Assembly (NCBI GenBank): GCA_046154125.1
Contig: JBJXEJ010000118.1
Span: 51,498 to 115,497, forward strand
From: PBB1 sp046154125
GTDB lineage: Bacteria > Pseudomonadota > Gammaproteobacteria > Burkholderiales > Burkholderiaceae_C
Length of the DNA: 64,000 bases
Direction of reading: 5' to 3'
Both the position numbers and the translations under genes were made by a program. Positions 9,379 to 19,135 of this stretch are shown here, one piece after another. Positions within the stretch are counted from its first letter, which is position 1. Every line of letters begins with the position of its first letter. The notes under the pieces are model-generated. The model was given only the letters and a program-made list of their open reading frames with translations. It did not search any database and was not told the DNA's origin.

Positions 9379-9870
9379 ATGGCACGACCCATCTCCGATC
9401 GCACGCGCGTTGCGGCGGCGCCACCGCCGAATCAGGCCAGCGACCGCCTGTGGCTGGCCTACGTGCTGGCGGGCGTCATCCTGCTGATCGGAATTCCGGT
9501 CGCGGTGGCGATCGGCGCGTCGTGGGTCCGCCTGTCCGAGCCGGCGAAGACTGACCGGCCGGCACCGAACTGGGTGCGGTCGGAGGCGGTGCAGGCCACC
9601 ACCAGCAATGGCGACTCGGTCAAGGCGCAGGTCGCCTTCGATGCGGCCGAAGGCAGCACCCGTGCCGTTCTGGAAGCCAACCGCACCCAGGTGGCGCTGC
9701 TGATGCAGATCAGCCTGGGCGCTTACGACCGTCCCACGATCCAGGACGCCCAGGGCATGCAGCGGTTGTCGAAGGACATGCGCAGTCGGCTCAACGCGTT
9801 CCTCGCGGAACACGGCGCCGCGCCCGTGCGTGAAGTGATCATCCAGGACCTGTTCTTCAGCAAGTTGTGA
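9379..9870 (+). CDS. FliL-like membrane protein
   Basis: 163-residue protein with one N-terminal transmembrane helix (about residues 30-52) and a periplasmic domain ending VREVIIQDLFFSKL. The C-terminal fold and this ending resemble FliL, the protein that supports the flagellar stator, but no flagellar genes are nearby, so the assignment to motility is weak. An in-frame TTG at 9361 could add six residues; neither start has a clear ribosome site. Convergent with the nitrilase gene. Confidence 0.6.
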   Translation: MARPISDRTRVAAAPPPNQASDRLWLAYVLAGVILLIGIPVAVAIGASWVRLSEPAKTDRPAPNWVRSEAVQATTSNGDSVKAQVAFDAAEGSTRAVLEANRTQVALLMQISLGAYDRPTIQDAQGMQRLSKDMRSRLNAFLAEHGAAPVREVIIQDLFFSKL

Positions 9871-9891
9871 CGCAGCCCGCCCCGGCAGGCG

Positions 9892-10734
9892 TCAGCCGAG
9901 GCGTCGGTGGCTCAGCGCCGGGAGTTGGGCGCGCACCGAGGCGAGCCGATCGAGGTCGAGGTCGGCAAGCACGACGCCCTCGCCTTCGGCCAACACGGCA
10001 ATGACTTCACCCCAGGGATCGATGACCATGCTGTGGCCCCAGGTGCGTCGACCGTTGTCGTGCAACCCACCCTGCGCCGCAGCGATCACGTAGCACTGGT
10101 TCTCGACCGCACGTGCACGCAGCAGCAGCTCCCAGTGCGCCCGACCCGTCGTGTGGGTGAAGGCAGCTGGCACTGCGATCAGGTCGCACGGCGGCTGGCC
10201 AGGCATCGCCATCAGCGCACGGTACAGCTCCGGGAAACGCAGGTCGTAGCAAATGCTCAGGCCGACCTGCAGAGGAGCCGCCGGGGGGCCGTCCCCATTG
10301 GTCGTCCCGCTCACCGCCACCGGTTGGGTGCCCGCGCGCAAAACCCGGCCTTCGTCGTAGCGCTCGCGCCCGTTGTCGAAACAGAACAAGTGGATCTTGT
10401 CGTAGCGCGCCGCCAGGCTGCCGTCGGGCCCGTAGACGCAACAGGCATTGAAGACGCGGTCGATGGCGTCGCTGCGGATCGGCAGGGTACCGCCGATCAG
10501 CCACACGACGTTCTGACGCGCGGCGTCGGAGAGCATCTTCTGGATCGGGCCGTCACCAGCCGCCTCTGCGATCGCCAGCTTGTCGCGGTCGTTGTGGCCC
10601 ATCAGGCAGAAGTATTCGGGAAGCACGACCCAACATGCGCCGGCCGCTGAGGCCTGAGCGATCAAACGCACGGCGGTTGCCAGGTTGTCCTCGACGTCGG
10701 GGGTCGACACCATCTGCAGGGCGGCGATCTTCAT
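9892..10734 (-). CDS. Carbon-nitrogen hydrolase, Nit2/omega-amidase type
   Basis: 280-residue nitrilase-superfamily amidase. The catalytic triad positions are visible: Glu in LPEYFCL, Lys in DKIHLF, and Cys in SICYDLRFPE. The last motif is the form found in Nit1/Nit2 proteins, which repair deaminated glutathione or hydrolyse alpha-keto amides, so a metabolite-repair role is the best guess. Its ATG overlaps the yhdP stop by four bases (ATGA), so it is translationally coupled to yhdP; this pairing upstream of glnE is common in Burkholderiales. Confidence 0.92.
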   Translation of the reverse strand: MKIAALQMVSTPDVEDNLATAVRLIAQASAAGACWVVLPEYFCLMGHNDRDKLAIAEAAGDGPIQKMLSDAARQNVVWLIGGTLPIRSDAIDRVFNACCVYGPDGSLAARYDKIHLFCFDNGRERYDEGRVLRAGTQPVAVSGTTNGDGPPAAPLQVGLSICYDLRFPELYRALMAMPGQPPCDLIAVPAAFTHTTGRAHWELLLRARAVENQCYVIAAAQGGLHDNGRRTWGHSMVIDPWGEVIAVLAEGEGVVLADLDLDRLASVRAQLPALSHRRLG

Positions 10735-13700
10735 GGCTTGGGGCTCGGTTCATTGGCGGAGGCAGCCGGCAGGTTGGCCGGCATCGACGAACTGGGCGCT
10801 GGAATGTCGGGCACCGGCGCACCGAACTTGCGATCGACCTTGTCGACCTTGGGATCGGCCCAGGTGCCGGTGATCCGGAACTCGCGCGTGTTGACTGCGA
10901 TCAACGGCTTGCTGAACAACGCCTGCGCCAGGAAGGCACCGAGGCCGAGCGCCGGGTTGATCGCGGCATAGGCCAGCGATGCGGTACCGGCGTCGATCTC
11001 CGGCACGACGATGACCCGAAGGTCCTGCGTTTCCTGCTCGATGTCGGCCTTGCCCTCCATCAGCACCGCCGCCTGCACGCCGCGCATGCGCAGGTTGTTG
11101 GTCTGCGCGACGCCCTGGGTGATCTGCACGTCTCCGCTGATGTCGTCGAAGGCGAAACCTTGCTGGAACACGTCGCGGAAATCGAGCACCAGACGCCGCG
11201 GCAGCGCCTGCAGGCTGAGCACGCTGAGCAGACGCCCGACGCCCGGCTCGGCCTTCAGGAACTGGCCCGCGGCAATCGAGATGTTCACCTGGCCGGTCAG
11301 ACTGGGGTAGTCCAGCGCGAGCGGCGAGCCCGACCACGCGACCTGACCAGACATGCCACCCTTGCCTCCGCGCACGATCTTGCCGAATCCGAGCCGCTCG
11401 ACCAGCGCCCCGCTGTCGCTCAGCTCAAGCTTGAAGCTCAGCACGACCCGGCGCGCGGCCGATGATGCGGCTCCGGACACCGCGCCCGCGCTGACACCGG
11501 CGCCCTGCGCGGCCCAGTTGCCACTGGCAGTCAGCTTCGCCTCCGGGGTGGTGAGTGCAAGCCGGTTAAGCCGCCATTCCCGCGCACCCTGCCGATTGGT
11601 GGCCTCCAGCTCCATGCGCCCGAGGTGCTTGCCTCGCAGTTCGAGGTCGTCGACGACGATGTCCAGTGCCGGCACGCTCTGCGCCGCCGGCTGATCGAGC
11701 AGACTCTCGACATCGGTCACGTCGTCCTTGGGCAGAGACAGCCGGCTCAGCCGCGCGTAGACGCGACCGGCCGCGTTCGTCGTGCCGGAAGGCGCGTTGC
11801 CCACCGACGCACGCGGCGCCCGGTACTCGAGGTAGCCGCTGGCCTGGTCGGAGTCGAGATTTACCCGCCAAACCGTGCCCTCCTGCGACAAGCCGGCCAC
11901 CACACGGCTGAAGCGCCGCGAACCGACATGCAACTCCTGGGCGCGCAGGCCGATCGTGTTCGGAGCATAGGCGGCGTAGCCAGGGACCGCGTCGCCGCCC
12001 GAAGGACCGAGCGTGGCGGCGCCCGCCGAACTCGCCGGCACGCCGGCAGCCACCTGCTCCCAGGCATCGACGTTCAGGCTGGACAGGTTGAGGTTGGCGG
12101 TCACTCCACTGGCTGGATTCGGTGCCGGCTCCATCACTCCGAGACCTCCGCGCAGCACGCGCGGCACCGCACCGGACACATCACGCACGTACTGCACCTG
12201 CACCAGGTTCCCGAGGTCGAGTCGGATGACGTCTTGCGTCGCCGTGGCACCGACCCCGCCTTCGGTAGGCGGCGCGTTCTGGAACCGCAGCGCCAGCGGC
12301 GCATCGGCCGCCTTGTTGAGCGGCGCCGGCAGTTCGCTGGCCAGGCCGACCAGGTTGCTCGTGACAATCAGGTCAGACTGTCCGCGCACCAGATTCAACG
12401 CGACACGGTAGCTGGCCTGCCCGTTCAGCGAGTTGGCGAGGTGGGCCAGTGCAGCGCCACCAACGTCGATGCCGCGCCGCAGACCATCGGCGGTCGCGAT
12501 GCCCTGGCCCACGAAGCGCATCGACCCGTCGGGCTGAAGTCCCCCGTCGACGTTCAGGTCGCCGCCTAGCAACCGGCCCGACATGCCGACGATCGAGAAC
12601 CCCTTCTGGGAAAAATCGACGCGACCGCGCGCGGCGCCGAACTGCGGCGTATCGGGTCGCAGGCGAAAGTCAGTGGCCATCAGCATGACGCTGCCGCGCA
12701 CCGACGTTGCAGCCGGGTCCGCCAGCGGCACGGACAGCGCGAGTGTCAGGTCGGCGCTGCCGGAGGCCGCGCTGCGGGACAGTGCGTTGCCGATCCACCC
12801 GCCGACCGGAGACGCGTTGACGAAGCGCAGCATGTCGGCGGCGGCACCACGCCCCGCGCCTTCGAGCATCAGCTCCGATCGATTGGTCAGAGTCCTGATG
12901 CCACCGTGCACGCCACTGAGCTTCACGCCCTGCACCCGCGCCTGTGCGTTGCGGATCTCCATCGCCTCGCGATCGAAGACCAGCTCGCCACTCAACTCGT
13001 CGAGCAGCGGCCAGGTCGAGACGTAAGCGGGCTCGGTCGCGCTGGCAGGCCAGCTTGGAACGTAAGCAAAGGAGGCTTTGTCGACCTGCGCGGCAATACG
13101 GAATTCGCTGTCCCTGGTGCTGCCGGCGGGAAACGGGAAATCGTTCAGATCGCCCTTGACGCGGAAGGTCGCACTGGTCACGCGGCCGCCACGCACCGCG
13201 TGCTCGACGTAACGGCGCACACCACCCGAGACGCCCAGCGGCAGGTAGCGAAAGACCCGCGTGGCATCGACCTGCGTCAACTTGGCGTCGAGGTCAAGAC
13301 GTCCTGGATAGCGTGGACTGCGCTTGCCGATCGTGGTGTCCGGCCCGGTGCTCCAGTTGCCGCGCAGCTCACCCTGCAGGTCGGCGTTGGCGAACTGCCC
13401 GTCCTTGACCTGCACCGTGACCTGCGGCGGCAGGTCGGTGGCGGCCGAAGCCTCGACACGCCAGTTCAGCTGCGCGCTCAGACGATCGAACGGCAACAGC
13501 GGGTCTTCGAGCAGGCCGGGGAGGTCGAACCCGCCGTGCGTCATCGTGATGCGTGCCTCGCCGCCACTCTGATCGGCGGTCAACTGGAGATCGGCCTGCC
13601 TCACGCCCGGCCTGCCCGCGGTTTGCGCATCGCCCGCCGGCGCTGCGGCCAGCGACAGCCCGCTGACGCCGGCGCGCAACTGGTAGCGGGGCGGAAGAGC

Positions 13701-14999
13701 CACCGCGACCGCGGCCGAGGCCGCCATTGCCGGCGTGCGGGCAACGGCCGGCACCCCGTCCCAGCGCAGGCTGAGCGCCGTTGCGGTGCCGCGAGGATCG
13801 AAGTCGGCCAGCAACCGGTGCGCTTCGTCGCCCACCGGCAGACGCCTCACCACCTGGGTCGTCAGCGCGAGGTCGAGCCGCTCGGCCGACAGCTCCCCGC
13901 CAGTCACATCACCGTCCGGCGACCGGCGCCACTTGAGTGCAACGTTGCTTGCCGGCCAGCGCACGCCATCCGAGGTGACGAAGCCGAACTGACGTGCCGC
14001 GAGCTCGGTATCGCGGTCGTCCCGTCGTCCGACCAGACGCCCGGTCACCTCGGCGAATCCCAGCGGGTCGAGTTCAGGCTGCAGCCGCAGCGCCACGTCG
14101 CGCAGCGCGACATCCAGCGTCGCGGCTGTGGCTTGCCCGTCCACCACGTCGATCCATGCCCGCAAGGCGCCTTGTCCCTGCGTGAGATCGAACGGCAGTG
14201 TCGCGTGCCGACGAAGCGTGCGGACGTCGGCATCGGGCAAGGTGGCATAGACCGCGCCGCGCCAGCGCTTCCAGTCGGCGCTCTCCGCCAGCAGCGGCTG
14301 GGTGAAACGGCCCGTGACGCTGAATCGTTCGCCCCAGACGGCTGGCGGGGTCGCATCGATGCGCACGTCGTGGTGGCGCAGCGAATTGCGCACCACCAGT
14401 TGCAAGTCGCTGAGCTCCAGCGGCTCTGCCGGGTGCAATTCGTCAGTCCAGCGCACCGAGCCGCCGCGGATCACGAATTCGTGCTGCTTGAAGAACCAGT
14501 TGGCTGGCGCACGGTCGGTGCGGCCAGGCACGCTGAAATCGAGGCCGGCGACAAAGAGCCGGCCGGCGGCGTCGCGGTGGATCTCGAGGTGAGCTCCATC
14601 GATCAGCAGTTGCACGAATCGGGGCTCCATCGACAGCAGCGAATGCGCCGAAAGCGCTGCGACCACGCGCGGCAGGCGCAGCGCCGGCTTCGCCTGGGCA
14701 TCGAGAAGCACCACATCCTTCAACTCGAAGGCCGGCACCAGTCCACTCGACGTGACCTGCACTGCGCCGATGCGCACCGGTTGCCCGAGCAGCCGTGAGG
14801 CCTGCTGTTCGATCGGGGCGCGCCACTGATCGATGTGCGGCAGAATGAACCAGTGAATCGTTGCCCAAGCCAAGATCAACAGGCTCCAAGCCGCAATCAG
14901 CAGCAGGCCCAGACCCTTCAAAATGCGAATCAACAGCCGGGCCAAAGTCAGTCGGGTGCCAGGAGACAGATCGGAGTCGTCGACTTCTTGGACAGGCAT
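10731..14999 (-). CDS. yhdP: YhdP-family AsmA-like envelope protein
   Basis: 1422-residue member of the YhdP/TIGR02099 family, inner-membrane-anchored proteins with a long periplasmic repeating beta-groove that carry phospholipids toward the outer membrane. One N-terminal transmembrane helix (about residues 20-45) is followed by the family's IDQWRAPIEQQASRLLGQPVR region and a very long beta-rich domain. The C-terminal AsmA-like part (IAAGQFLKAEPGVGRLLSVLSLQALPRR) is at about 1180-1210. I start at ATG 14999, which places the helix at the normal position; the frame stays open to 15125. Divergent from glnE. Confidence 0.92.
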   Translation of the reverse strand: MPVQEVDDSDLSPGTRLTLARLLIRILKGLGLLLIAAWSLLILAWATIHWFILPHIDQWRAPIEQQASRLLGQPVRIGAVQVTSSGLVPAFELKDVVLLDAQAKPALRLPRVVAALSAHSLLSMEPRFVQLLIDGAHLEIHRDAAGRLFVAGLDFSVPGRTDRAPANWFFKQHEFVIRGGSVRWTDELHPAEPLELSDLQLVVRNSLRHHDVRIDATPPAVWGERFSVTGRFTQPLLAESADWKRWRGAVYATLPDADVRTLRRHATLPFDLTQGQGALRAWIDVVDGQATAATLDVALRDVALRLQPELDPLGFAEVTGRLVGRRDDRDTELAARQFGFVTSDGVRWPASNVALKWRRSPDGDVTGGELSAERLDLALTTQVVRRLPVGDEAHRLLADFDPRGTATALSLRWDGVPAVARTPAMAASAAVAVALPPRYQLRAGVSGLSLAAAPAGDAQTAGRPGVRQADLQLTADQSGGEARITMTHGGFDLPGLLEDPLLPFDRLSAQLNWRVEASAATDLPPQVTVQVKDGQFANADLQGELRGNWSTGPDTTIGKRSPRYPGRLDLDAKLTQVDATRVFRYLPLGVSGGVRRYVEHAVRGGRVTSATFRVKGDLNDFPFPAGSTRDSEFRIAAQVDKASFAYVPSWPASATEPAYVSTWPLLDELSGELVFDREAMEIRNAQARVQGVKLSGVHGGIRTLTNRSELMLEGAGRGAAADMLRFVNASPVGGWIGNALSRSAASGSADLTLALSVPLADPAATSVRGSVMLMATDFRLRPDTPQFGAARGRVDFSQKGFSIVGMSGRLLGGDLNVDGGLQPDGSMRFVGQGIATADGLRRGIDVGGAALAHLANSLNGQASYRVALNLVRGQSDLIVTSNLVGLASELPAPLNKAADAPLALRFQNAPPTEGGVGATATQDVIRLDLGNLVQVQYVRDVSGAVPRVLRGGLGVMEPAPNPASGVTANLNLSSLNVDAWEQVAAGVPASSAGAATLGPSGGDAVPGYAAYAPNTIGLRAQELHVGSRRFSRVVAGLSQEGTVWRVNLDSDQASGYLEYRAPRASVGNAPSGTTNAAGRVYARLSRLSLPKDDVTDVESLLDQPAAQSVPALDIVVDDLELRGKHLGRMELEATNRQGAREWRLNRLALTTPEAKLTASGNWAAQGAGVSAGAVSGAASSAARRVVLSFKLELSDSGALVERLGFGKIVRGGKGGMSGQVAWSGSPLALDYPSLTGQVNISIAAGQFLKAEPGVGRLLSVLSLQALPRRLVLDFRDVFQQGFAFDDISGDVQITQGVAQTNNLRMRGVQAAVLMEGKADIEQETQDLRVIVVPEIDAGTASLAYAAINPALGLGAFLAQALFSKPLIAVNTREFRITGTWADPKVDKVDRKFGAPVPDIPAPSSSMPANLPAASANEPSPKP

Positions 15000-15142
15000 G
15001 GGTGGGTTCGGGCGCCGGGTGGGCGGGGATCGGATGAGCAGATTCAGCGTGGGGGCCTGCGGGGCTTGCACGATGCACTCGACATCCTGAACAACCCTCC
15101 CGTACACCTCGAAGCAATCTAGCACAGAGCCCCTTTCGAACC

Positions 15143-17926
15143 ATGGGTTCCCTGCACTCCGACACCACTGCGAAATCCAGTCCCGCAGACCCGGCCCCCG
15201 GCGCAGCGGCCCGCCCGGCGCGCGCCGACCACAGTCGCTTCGTCCAGCGCATCCGCCGCCGGTATGTCGACGAGTTGTCCCTGCTGCCTGAAGGCCTTCC
15301 GCGCAGCGCGGTCATCGCCGCGCTGATCAACCGGCTCGTCGCTGACGGCCGTTCGCTGGTCAGTGCGCTGCGCGTGACACGCCAGCTCGTGCTCGAGCGG
15401 CTGGCAGTGCTCGACGTCGAGCAGGGTGCAGGCATGGCCGACATCACCCTGGCAATGACCGAGCTGGCCGAGACCACGCTGGATGTGGCGCTTGCGAAGG
15501 CCATGGCCGAGCAGGACGAACGCTGTGGTCCGCCGCTGAACGCGGCCGGCCAGCGCATCGAGTTCTGGATCGTCGGCATGGGCAAGCTGGGCGCGCGCGA
15601 GTTGAACGTCTCCTCCGATATCGACCTGATCTACGTCTACGAGGACGGGGGCGAGACGCCCGGACCCCAGCGCGTGAGCGCACACGAGTATTTCTCGCAG
15701 GTGGTGCGCGGCTTGTATGCGCTGATCGGCGAGACGACCGAGGACGGCTTCGTGTTCCGCGTGGACCTCGCGCTGCGCCCGAACGGCAACTCCGGCCCAC
15801 CGGTCGTCAGCCTGCCCATGCTGGAGGAGTACCTTCAGGCGCATGGCCGGGAGTGGGAGCGTTTCGCATGGCTGAAGAGCCGCGTCGTCGCACCTCGGTC
15901 CGGCCTCGAGACGCTGCAGATCCAGGCCCTGCGCAGCATGGTCAACGCCTTCGTCTACCGCCGCTATCTCGACTACGGCGTGTTCGAAGGCCTGCGACAG
16001 CTGCACCGCAAGGTGCGCGACGAGGCACAGCGCCGCGCCGCGGGCCGGCCCGAACGCGCCAACGACGTGAAGCTGTCGCGCGGCGGCATCCGCGAGATCG
16101 AGTTCATCGTGCAGTTGCTGCTGGTCGTGCGCGGCGGGCAGTTCCCCGAGATCCGCACGCGCTCGACGCTGAAGGCACTCGACAAGCTCGCCGCCGGCGG
16201 CCTGATGAAGCCGGCCAGCGCCGCCCAGCTGGCCGAGGCGTACATTTTCCTGCGGCGCCTGGAGCATCGCATCCAGTTCCTCGACGACCAGCAGACGCAT
16301 CTGTTGCCCACGTCCGACGCCGACCTGCGCTGGATCGCCGGCAGCCTGGGCATGCGCTGCACCGCCGATGCCTGCGAGCTGCTCGACCGGCTGTGCGAGA
16401 CCCGCGAGTTCGTCGCCACAGAGTTCGACGCCTTGCTGCATGAGGGTCAGCCGGCACCCGCGAACCCGAATGGCGTCACCTGCCGCGGCTGTGTGCCGAC
16501 CCTGCAGCCGGTCGACAGCGGTGACTTTCTCGCCAAGCTTCCCGAGGAGCTGGCGGCACGGGTCAAGCCGTGGTGCGACCATCCGAAGATCAAGGTGCTG
16601 CGCGACGAGAGCAAGGCGCGCCTGGCGAGGCTGGTGCTGCGCGCCGCTGACGCCGTGAAGGACGGTCGCTGCACGATTGCCGCGGCAGCACGCTTCATCG
16701 ATTGGCTGGAGCCTCTGCTTCGCCGCGAAAGCTATATTGCACTGCTGGCCGAGCGTCCGGAGGTGCAGAACCGGCTCTTGCGCCTGCTGGGCCTGGCGCG
16801 ATGGCCGATCCGCTACCTGATGCTGCACCCGGGCGTCATCGATGAGCTGGCCGATGAACGGCTGCTGCACGGCCGCTTCGATGCGACCGAATTCACCGCC
16901 GACCTGGAAGCGCGCTACGCCGCCTGGGGCCGCTCGGGACAGGTCGACGAGGAAGCGCTGCTCGATACGCTGCGCCGTGCCCACCACGCAGAGGTATTTC
17001 GCACGCTGGTGCGTGATGTCGAAGGCCACATCACGGTCGAGCAGGTGGCCGACGATCTGTCCGCACTGGCCGATGCCACGCTCGCCTGCGCGCTGCGCTG
17101 GGCCTGGAAGCACTTGAAGCAGCGGCATCGCGAGCAACCGCAGATCGCCGTCATTGCCTATGGCAAGCTCGGCGGCAAGGAGCTGGGTTATGGCAGCGAC
17201 CTCGACGTGGTGTTCCTGTACGACGACGCCGGCGAGCCCGACGCCGACAAGGCCAGCGAGGTCTACGGCGCGTTCGTTCGCAAGCTGATCGGCTGGCTGA
17301 CCCTGCGCACCGCGGCCGGCGAACTGTTCGACATCGATACCGCACTGCGACCGAATGGCGGCTCGGGGCTGCTCGTGACCTCGATAGCGAGCTTCGAGAA
17401 GTACCAGACCGGCCGAGGAAGCAATACGGCCTGGACCTGGGAGCACCAGGCGTTGACACGCGCACGCGTCTGCGCGGGAGACTCCGCCCTGACGATACCG
17501 TTCGACGAGGTGCGCCGCACGGTGCTGTCGGCGCCGCGCGATCCGGCGGGTCTTCGCGCCGAAGTGCGGGCGATGCGCGACAAGGTTAGCGCAGCCCACC
17601 CGGTTCAGGGTGAAAGGTTCGACCTCAAGTACAGCCAGGGCGGGATGATGGATGTCGAGTTCGCCGTGCAGGTCCTGGTGCTCGAACACAGCCGGCTGCA
17701 CCCGGAACTGATCCCCAACGTCGGCAACATCGCGTTGCTGCAAAGAGCCGAGGCAGCAGGGCTGTTGCCGCCGTCAGTCGGTGCCGCGGCAGCCGACGCG
17801 TACCGGGAACTGCGCCGGGCCCAGCATGCGGCGCGTCTCGACGAGCAACCAACCCAGGTGCCACTGGATGCCATGCCCGAACAGCGCGCCGCGGTGCTGG
17901 CGCTCTGGCACGCGGTGTTCGGCTGA
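15143..17926 (+). CDS. glnE: Bifunctional glutamine synthetase adenylyltransferase/deadenylase
   Basis: 927-residue GlnE, which attaches and removes AMP on glutamine synthetase in response to PII and glutamine. Two nucleotidyltransferase cores are visible: the N-terminal deadenylase with SSDIDLIYVYEDGG (about residues 155-168) and the C-terminal adenylylase with GSDLDVVFLYDD (about 684-695). Each is followed by its helical GlnD_UR/UTase-type domain (SRGGIREIEF, SQGGMMDVEF). The start ATG 15143 lacks a strong ribosome site. The downstream rhomboid gene begins three bases after its stop. Confidence 0.97.
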   Translation: MGSLHSDTTAKSSPADPAPGAAARPARADHSRFVQRIRRRYVDELSLLPEGLPRSAVIAALINRLVADGRSLVSALRVTRQLVLERLAVLDVEQGAGMADITLAMTELAETTLDVALAKAMAEQDERCGPPLNAAGQRIEFWIVGMGKLGARELNVSSDIDLIYVYEDGGETPGPQRVSAHEYFSQVVRGLYALIGETTEDGFVFRVDLALRPNGNSGPPVVSLPMLEEYLQAHGREWERFAWLKSRVVAPRSGLETLQIQALRSMVNAFVYRRYLDYGVFEGLRQLHRKVRDEAQRRAAGRPERANDVKLSRGGIREIEFIVQLLLVVRGGQFPEIRTRSTLKALDKLAAGGLMKPASAAQLAEAYIFLRRLEHRIQFLDDQQTHLLPTSDADLRWIAGSLGMRCTADACELLDRLCETREFVATEFDALLHEGQPAPANPNGVTCRGCVPTLQPVDSGDFLAKLPEELAARVKPWCDHPKIKVLRDESKARLARLVLRAADAVKDGRCTIAAAARFIDWLEPLLRRESYIALLAERPEVQNRLLRLLGLARWPIRYLMLHPGVIDELADERLLHGRFDATEFTADLEARYAAWGRSGQVDEEALLDTLRRAHHAEVFRTLVRDVEGHITVEQVADDLSALADATLACALRWAWKHLKQRHREQPQIAVIAYGKLGGKELGYGSDLDVVFLYDDAGEPDADKASEVYGAFVRKLIGWLTLRTAAGELFDIDTALRPNGGSGLLVTSIASFEKYQTGRGSNTAWTWEHQALTRARVCAGDSALTIPFDEVRRTVLSAPRDPAGLRAEVRAMRDKVSAAHPVQGERFDLKYSQGGMMDVEFAVQVLVLEHSRLHPELIPNVGNIALLQRAEAAGLLPPSVGAAAADAYRELRRAQHAARLDEQPTQVPLDAMPEQRAAVLALWHAVFG

Positions 17927-17929
17927 TCG

Positions 17930-18604
17930 GTGACCGGTTCCCGCGCCGACACGACTCCAGCATCGGCCTGGGCCTGGATCGCCCTCGCGCTGGCGATGGC
18001 CGGCGCATCACTGATGGTGCACCTGGCCGGCGCAGGTGCGGCATCCAGAGCACCGTCTCCCTGGATGCAAGCGCTCGACTGGCAGCCCGCGCTCGCCCGG
18101 GCGGAACCGTGGCGCGCCTGGACTGCGGTGTTCGTGCATTACAGCGATCTGCATCTGGCAGCGAATCTGGCCGGATCGCTGGCGGTGGCGGCCTGGGGCG
18201 CGGTCGCCCGCGTGCCGGGTCGCAGCGTCATCGCGTGGCTGATCGCGTGGCCGCTGGTTCAGTGGGGCCTGGCGATGCAGCCCGAGTTGCGACACTACGG
18301 GGGGCTGTCAGGCGTGCTGCATGCGGGAGTTGCGGTGGTGGCAGTGCACCTGGCCTGCTCCGGGTCATGCGCCCAACGGCGCATCGCGGTGGCGGTGCTG
18401 GCGGTGCTGGTCGGCAAGCTGCTGTCCGAAACACCATGGGCCGGCCCGCTCAGCCACCCGCCGGGCTGGGACATCGCGGTGGCGCCGGCTGCGCACGTCA
18501 GCGGTGTGCTGGCGGGAACGATCGTCTCGGTGTTGCTGGAGGGCGGATCACGCACCGTCGCAGCCGTGCGCGAGGCGCTTGAGGTGGTCGAAACCCACGG
18601 GTGA
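17930..18604 (+). CDS. Rhomboid-family protease, rhombosortase type
   Basis: 224-residue polytopic membrane protein with a GTG start three bases after the glnE stop. It has about six hydrophobic segments. Rhomboid landmarks are present: HLAANL in the second segment region, the catalytic serine in GLSGVLHAG and the partner histidine in AAHVSGVLAG. GLSGVLH is the form seen in rhombosortases, which cleave proteins bearing a GlyGly-CTERM tail so that they can be surface-attached or released. No GlyGly-CTERM substrate is visible in the window. Confidence 0.82.
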   Translation: MTGSRADTTPASAWAWIALALAMAGASLMVHLAGAGAASRAPSPWMQALDWQPALARAEPWRAWTAVFVHYSDLHLAANLAGSLAVAAWGAVARVPGRSVIAWLIAWPLVQWGLAMQPELRHYGGLSGVLHAGVAVVAVHLACSGSCAQRRIAVAVLAVLVGKLLSETPWAGPLSHPPGWDIAVAPAAHVSGVLAGTIVSVLLEGGSRTVAAVREALEVVETHG

Positions 18605-18633
18605 GGCAGCCCCCGGCGCTGTGCGAACGCTGC

Positions 18634-19107
18634 TCAGCCGCGGATGCGTTGCACCAGCGCCGTCGTCGAATGCCCATCGACGAACGGCAGCGCACGCGCA
18701 TCACCGCCCCAGCTGCGCACCAGCACCGTTTCGGCCAGGGATTCGACGTCGTAATCCCCGCCTTTCACGTACCACCGCGGGCGCACGCGCTTCAGCAACT
18801 CGACCGGTGTCGGCTCGTCGAAGCCGATCACCAGGCTGACGCTTTCGAGTGCGGCGAGGACACAGGCGCGATCCACCTCCGTGTTCAGCGGCCGGTCCGG
18901 CCCCTTGCCGAGGCCGCGCGTCGACGCGTCGCTGTTGAGTCCGACCACGAGGCTGCCACCCAGGGCCCGCGCCTGCGCGAGGTACGTCACATGCCCCCGA
19001 TGAAGGACGTCGAACACCCCGTTGGTGAACACGACGGGCTGCGGCAGCGCAGCCACGCGAGACTCGACCTCACCGAGTGCGCACAGCTTGTCGGTGAAGT
19101 CGCTCAT
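18634..19107 (-). CDS. rfaE2: D-glycero-beta-D-manno-heptose 1-phosphate adenylyltransferase
   Basis: 157-residue stand-alone adenylyltransferase half of HldE, making ADP-heptose for the LPS inner core. The nucleotidyltransferase motif TNGVFDVLHRGHVTYL (HxGH form) is at about residues 28-43, and the second motif is KGGDYDVESL. The kinase half is not fused, as in betaproteobacteria where rfaE1 is separate. Last gene of a minus-strand run after the ferritin-like gene. Confidence 0.96.
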   Translation of the reverse strand: MSDFTDKLCALGEVESRVAALPQPVVFTNGVFDVLHRGHVTYLAQARALGGSLVVGLNSDASTRGLGKGPDRPLNTEVDRACVLAALESVSLVIGFDEPTPVELLKRVRPRWYVKGGDYDVESLAETVLVRSWGGDARALPFVDGHSTTALVQRIRG

Positions 19108-19135
19108 GCCCTACGGCGACCTCGCGCCGCGCCGC

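Noticed and set aside
7651..9813. 720-codon minus-strand frame
   Set aside because: Shadow of the M20 peptidase and FliL-like genes.
12906..14798. 630-codon plus-strand frame
   Set aside because: It is antisense to yhdP, arginine- and histidine-rich, and has no family features; it is a GC-skew shadow.
15119..17743. 874-codon minus-strand frame
   Set aside because: Antisense to glnE; glnE has all its motifs and this frame has none.
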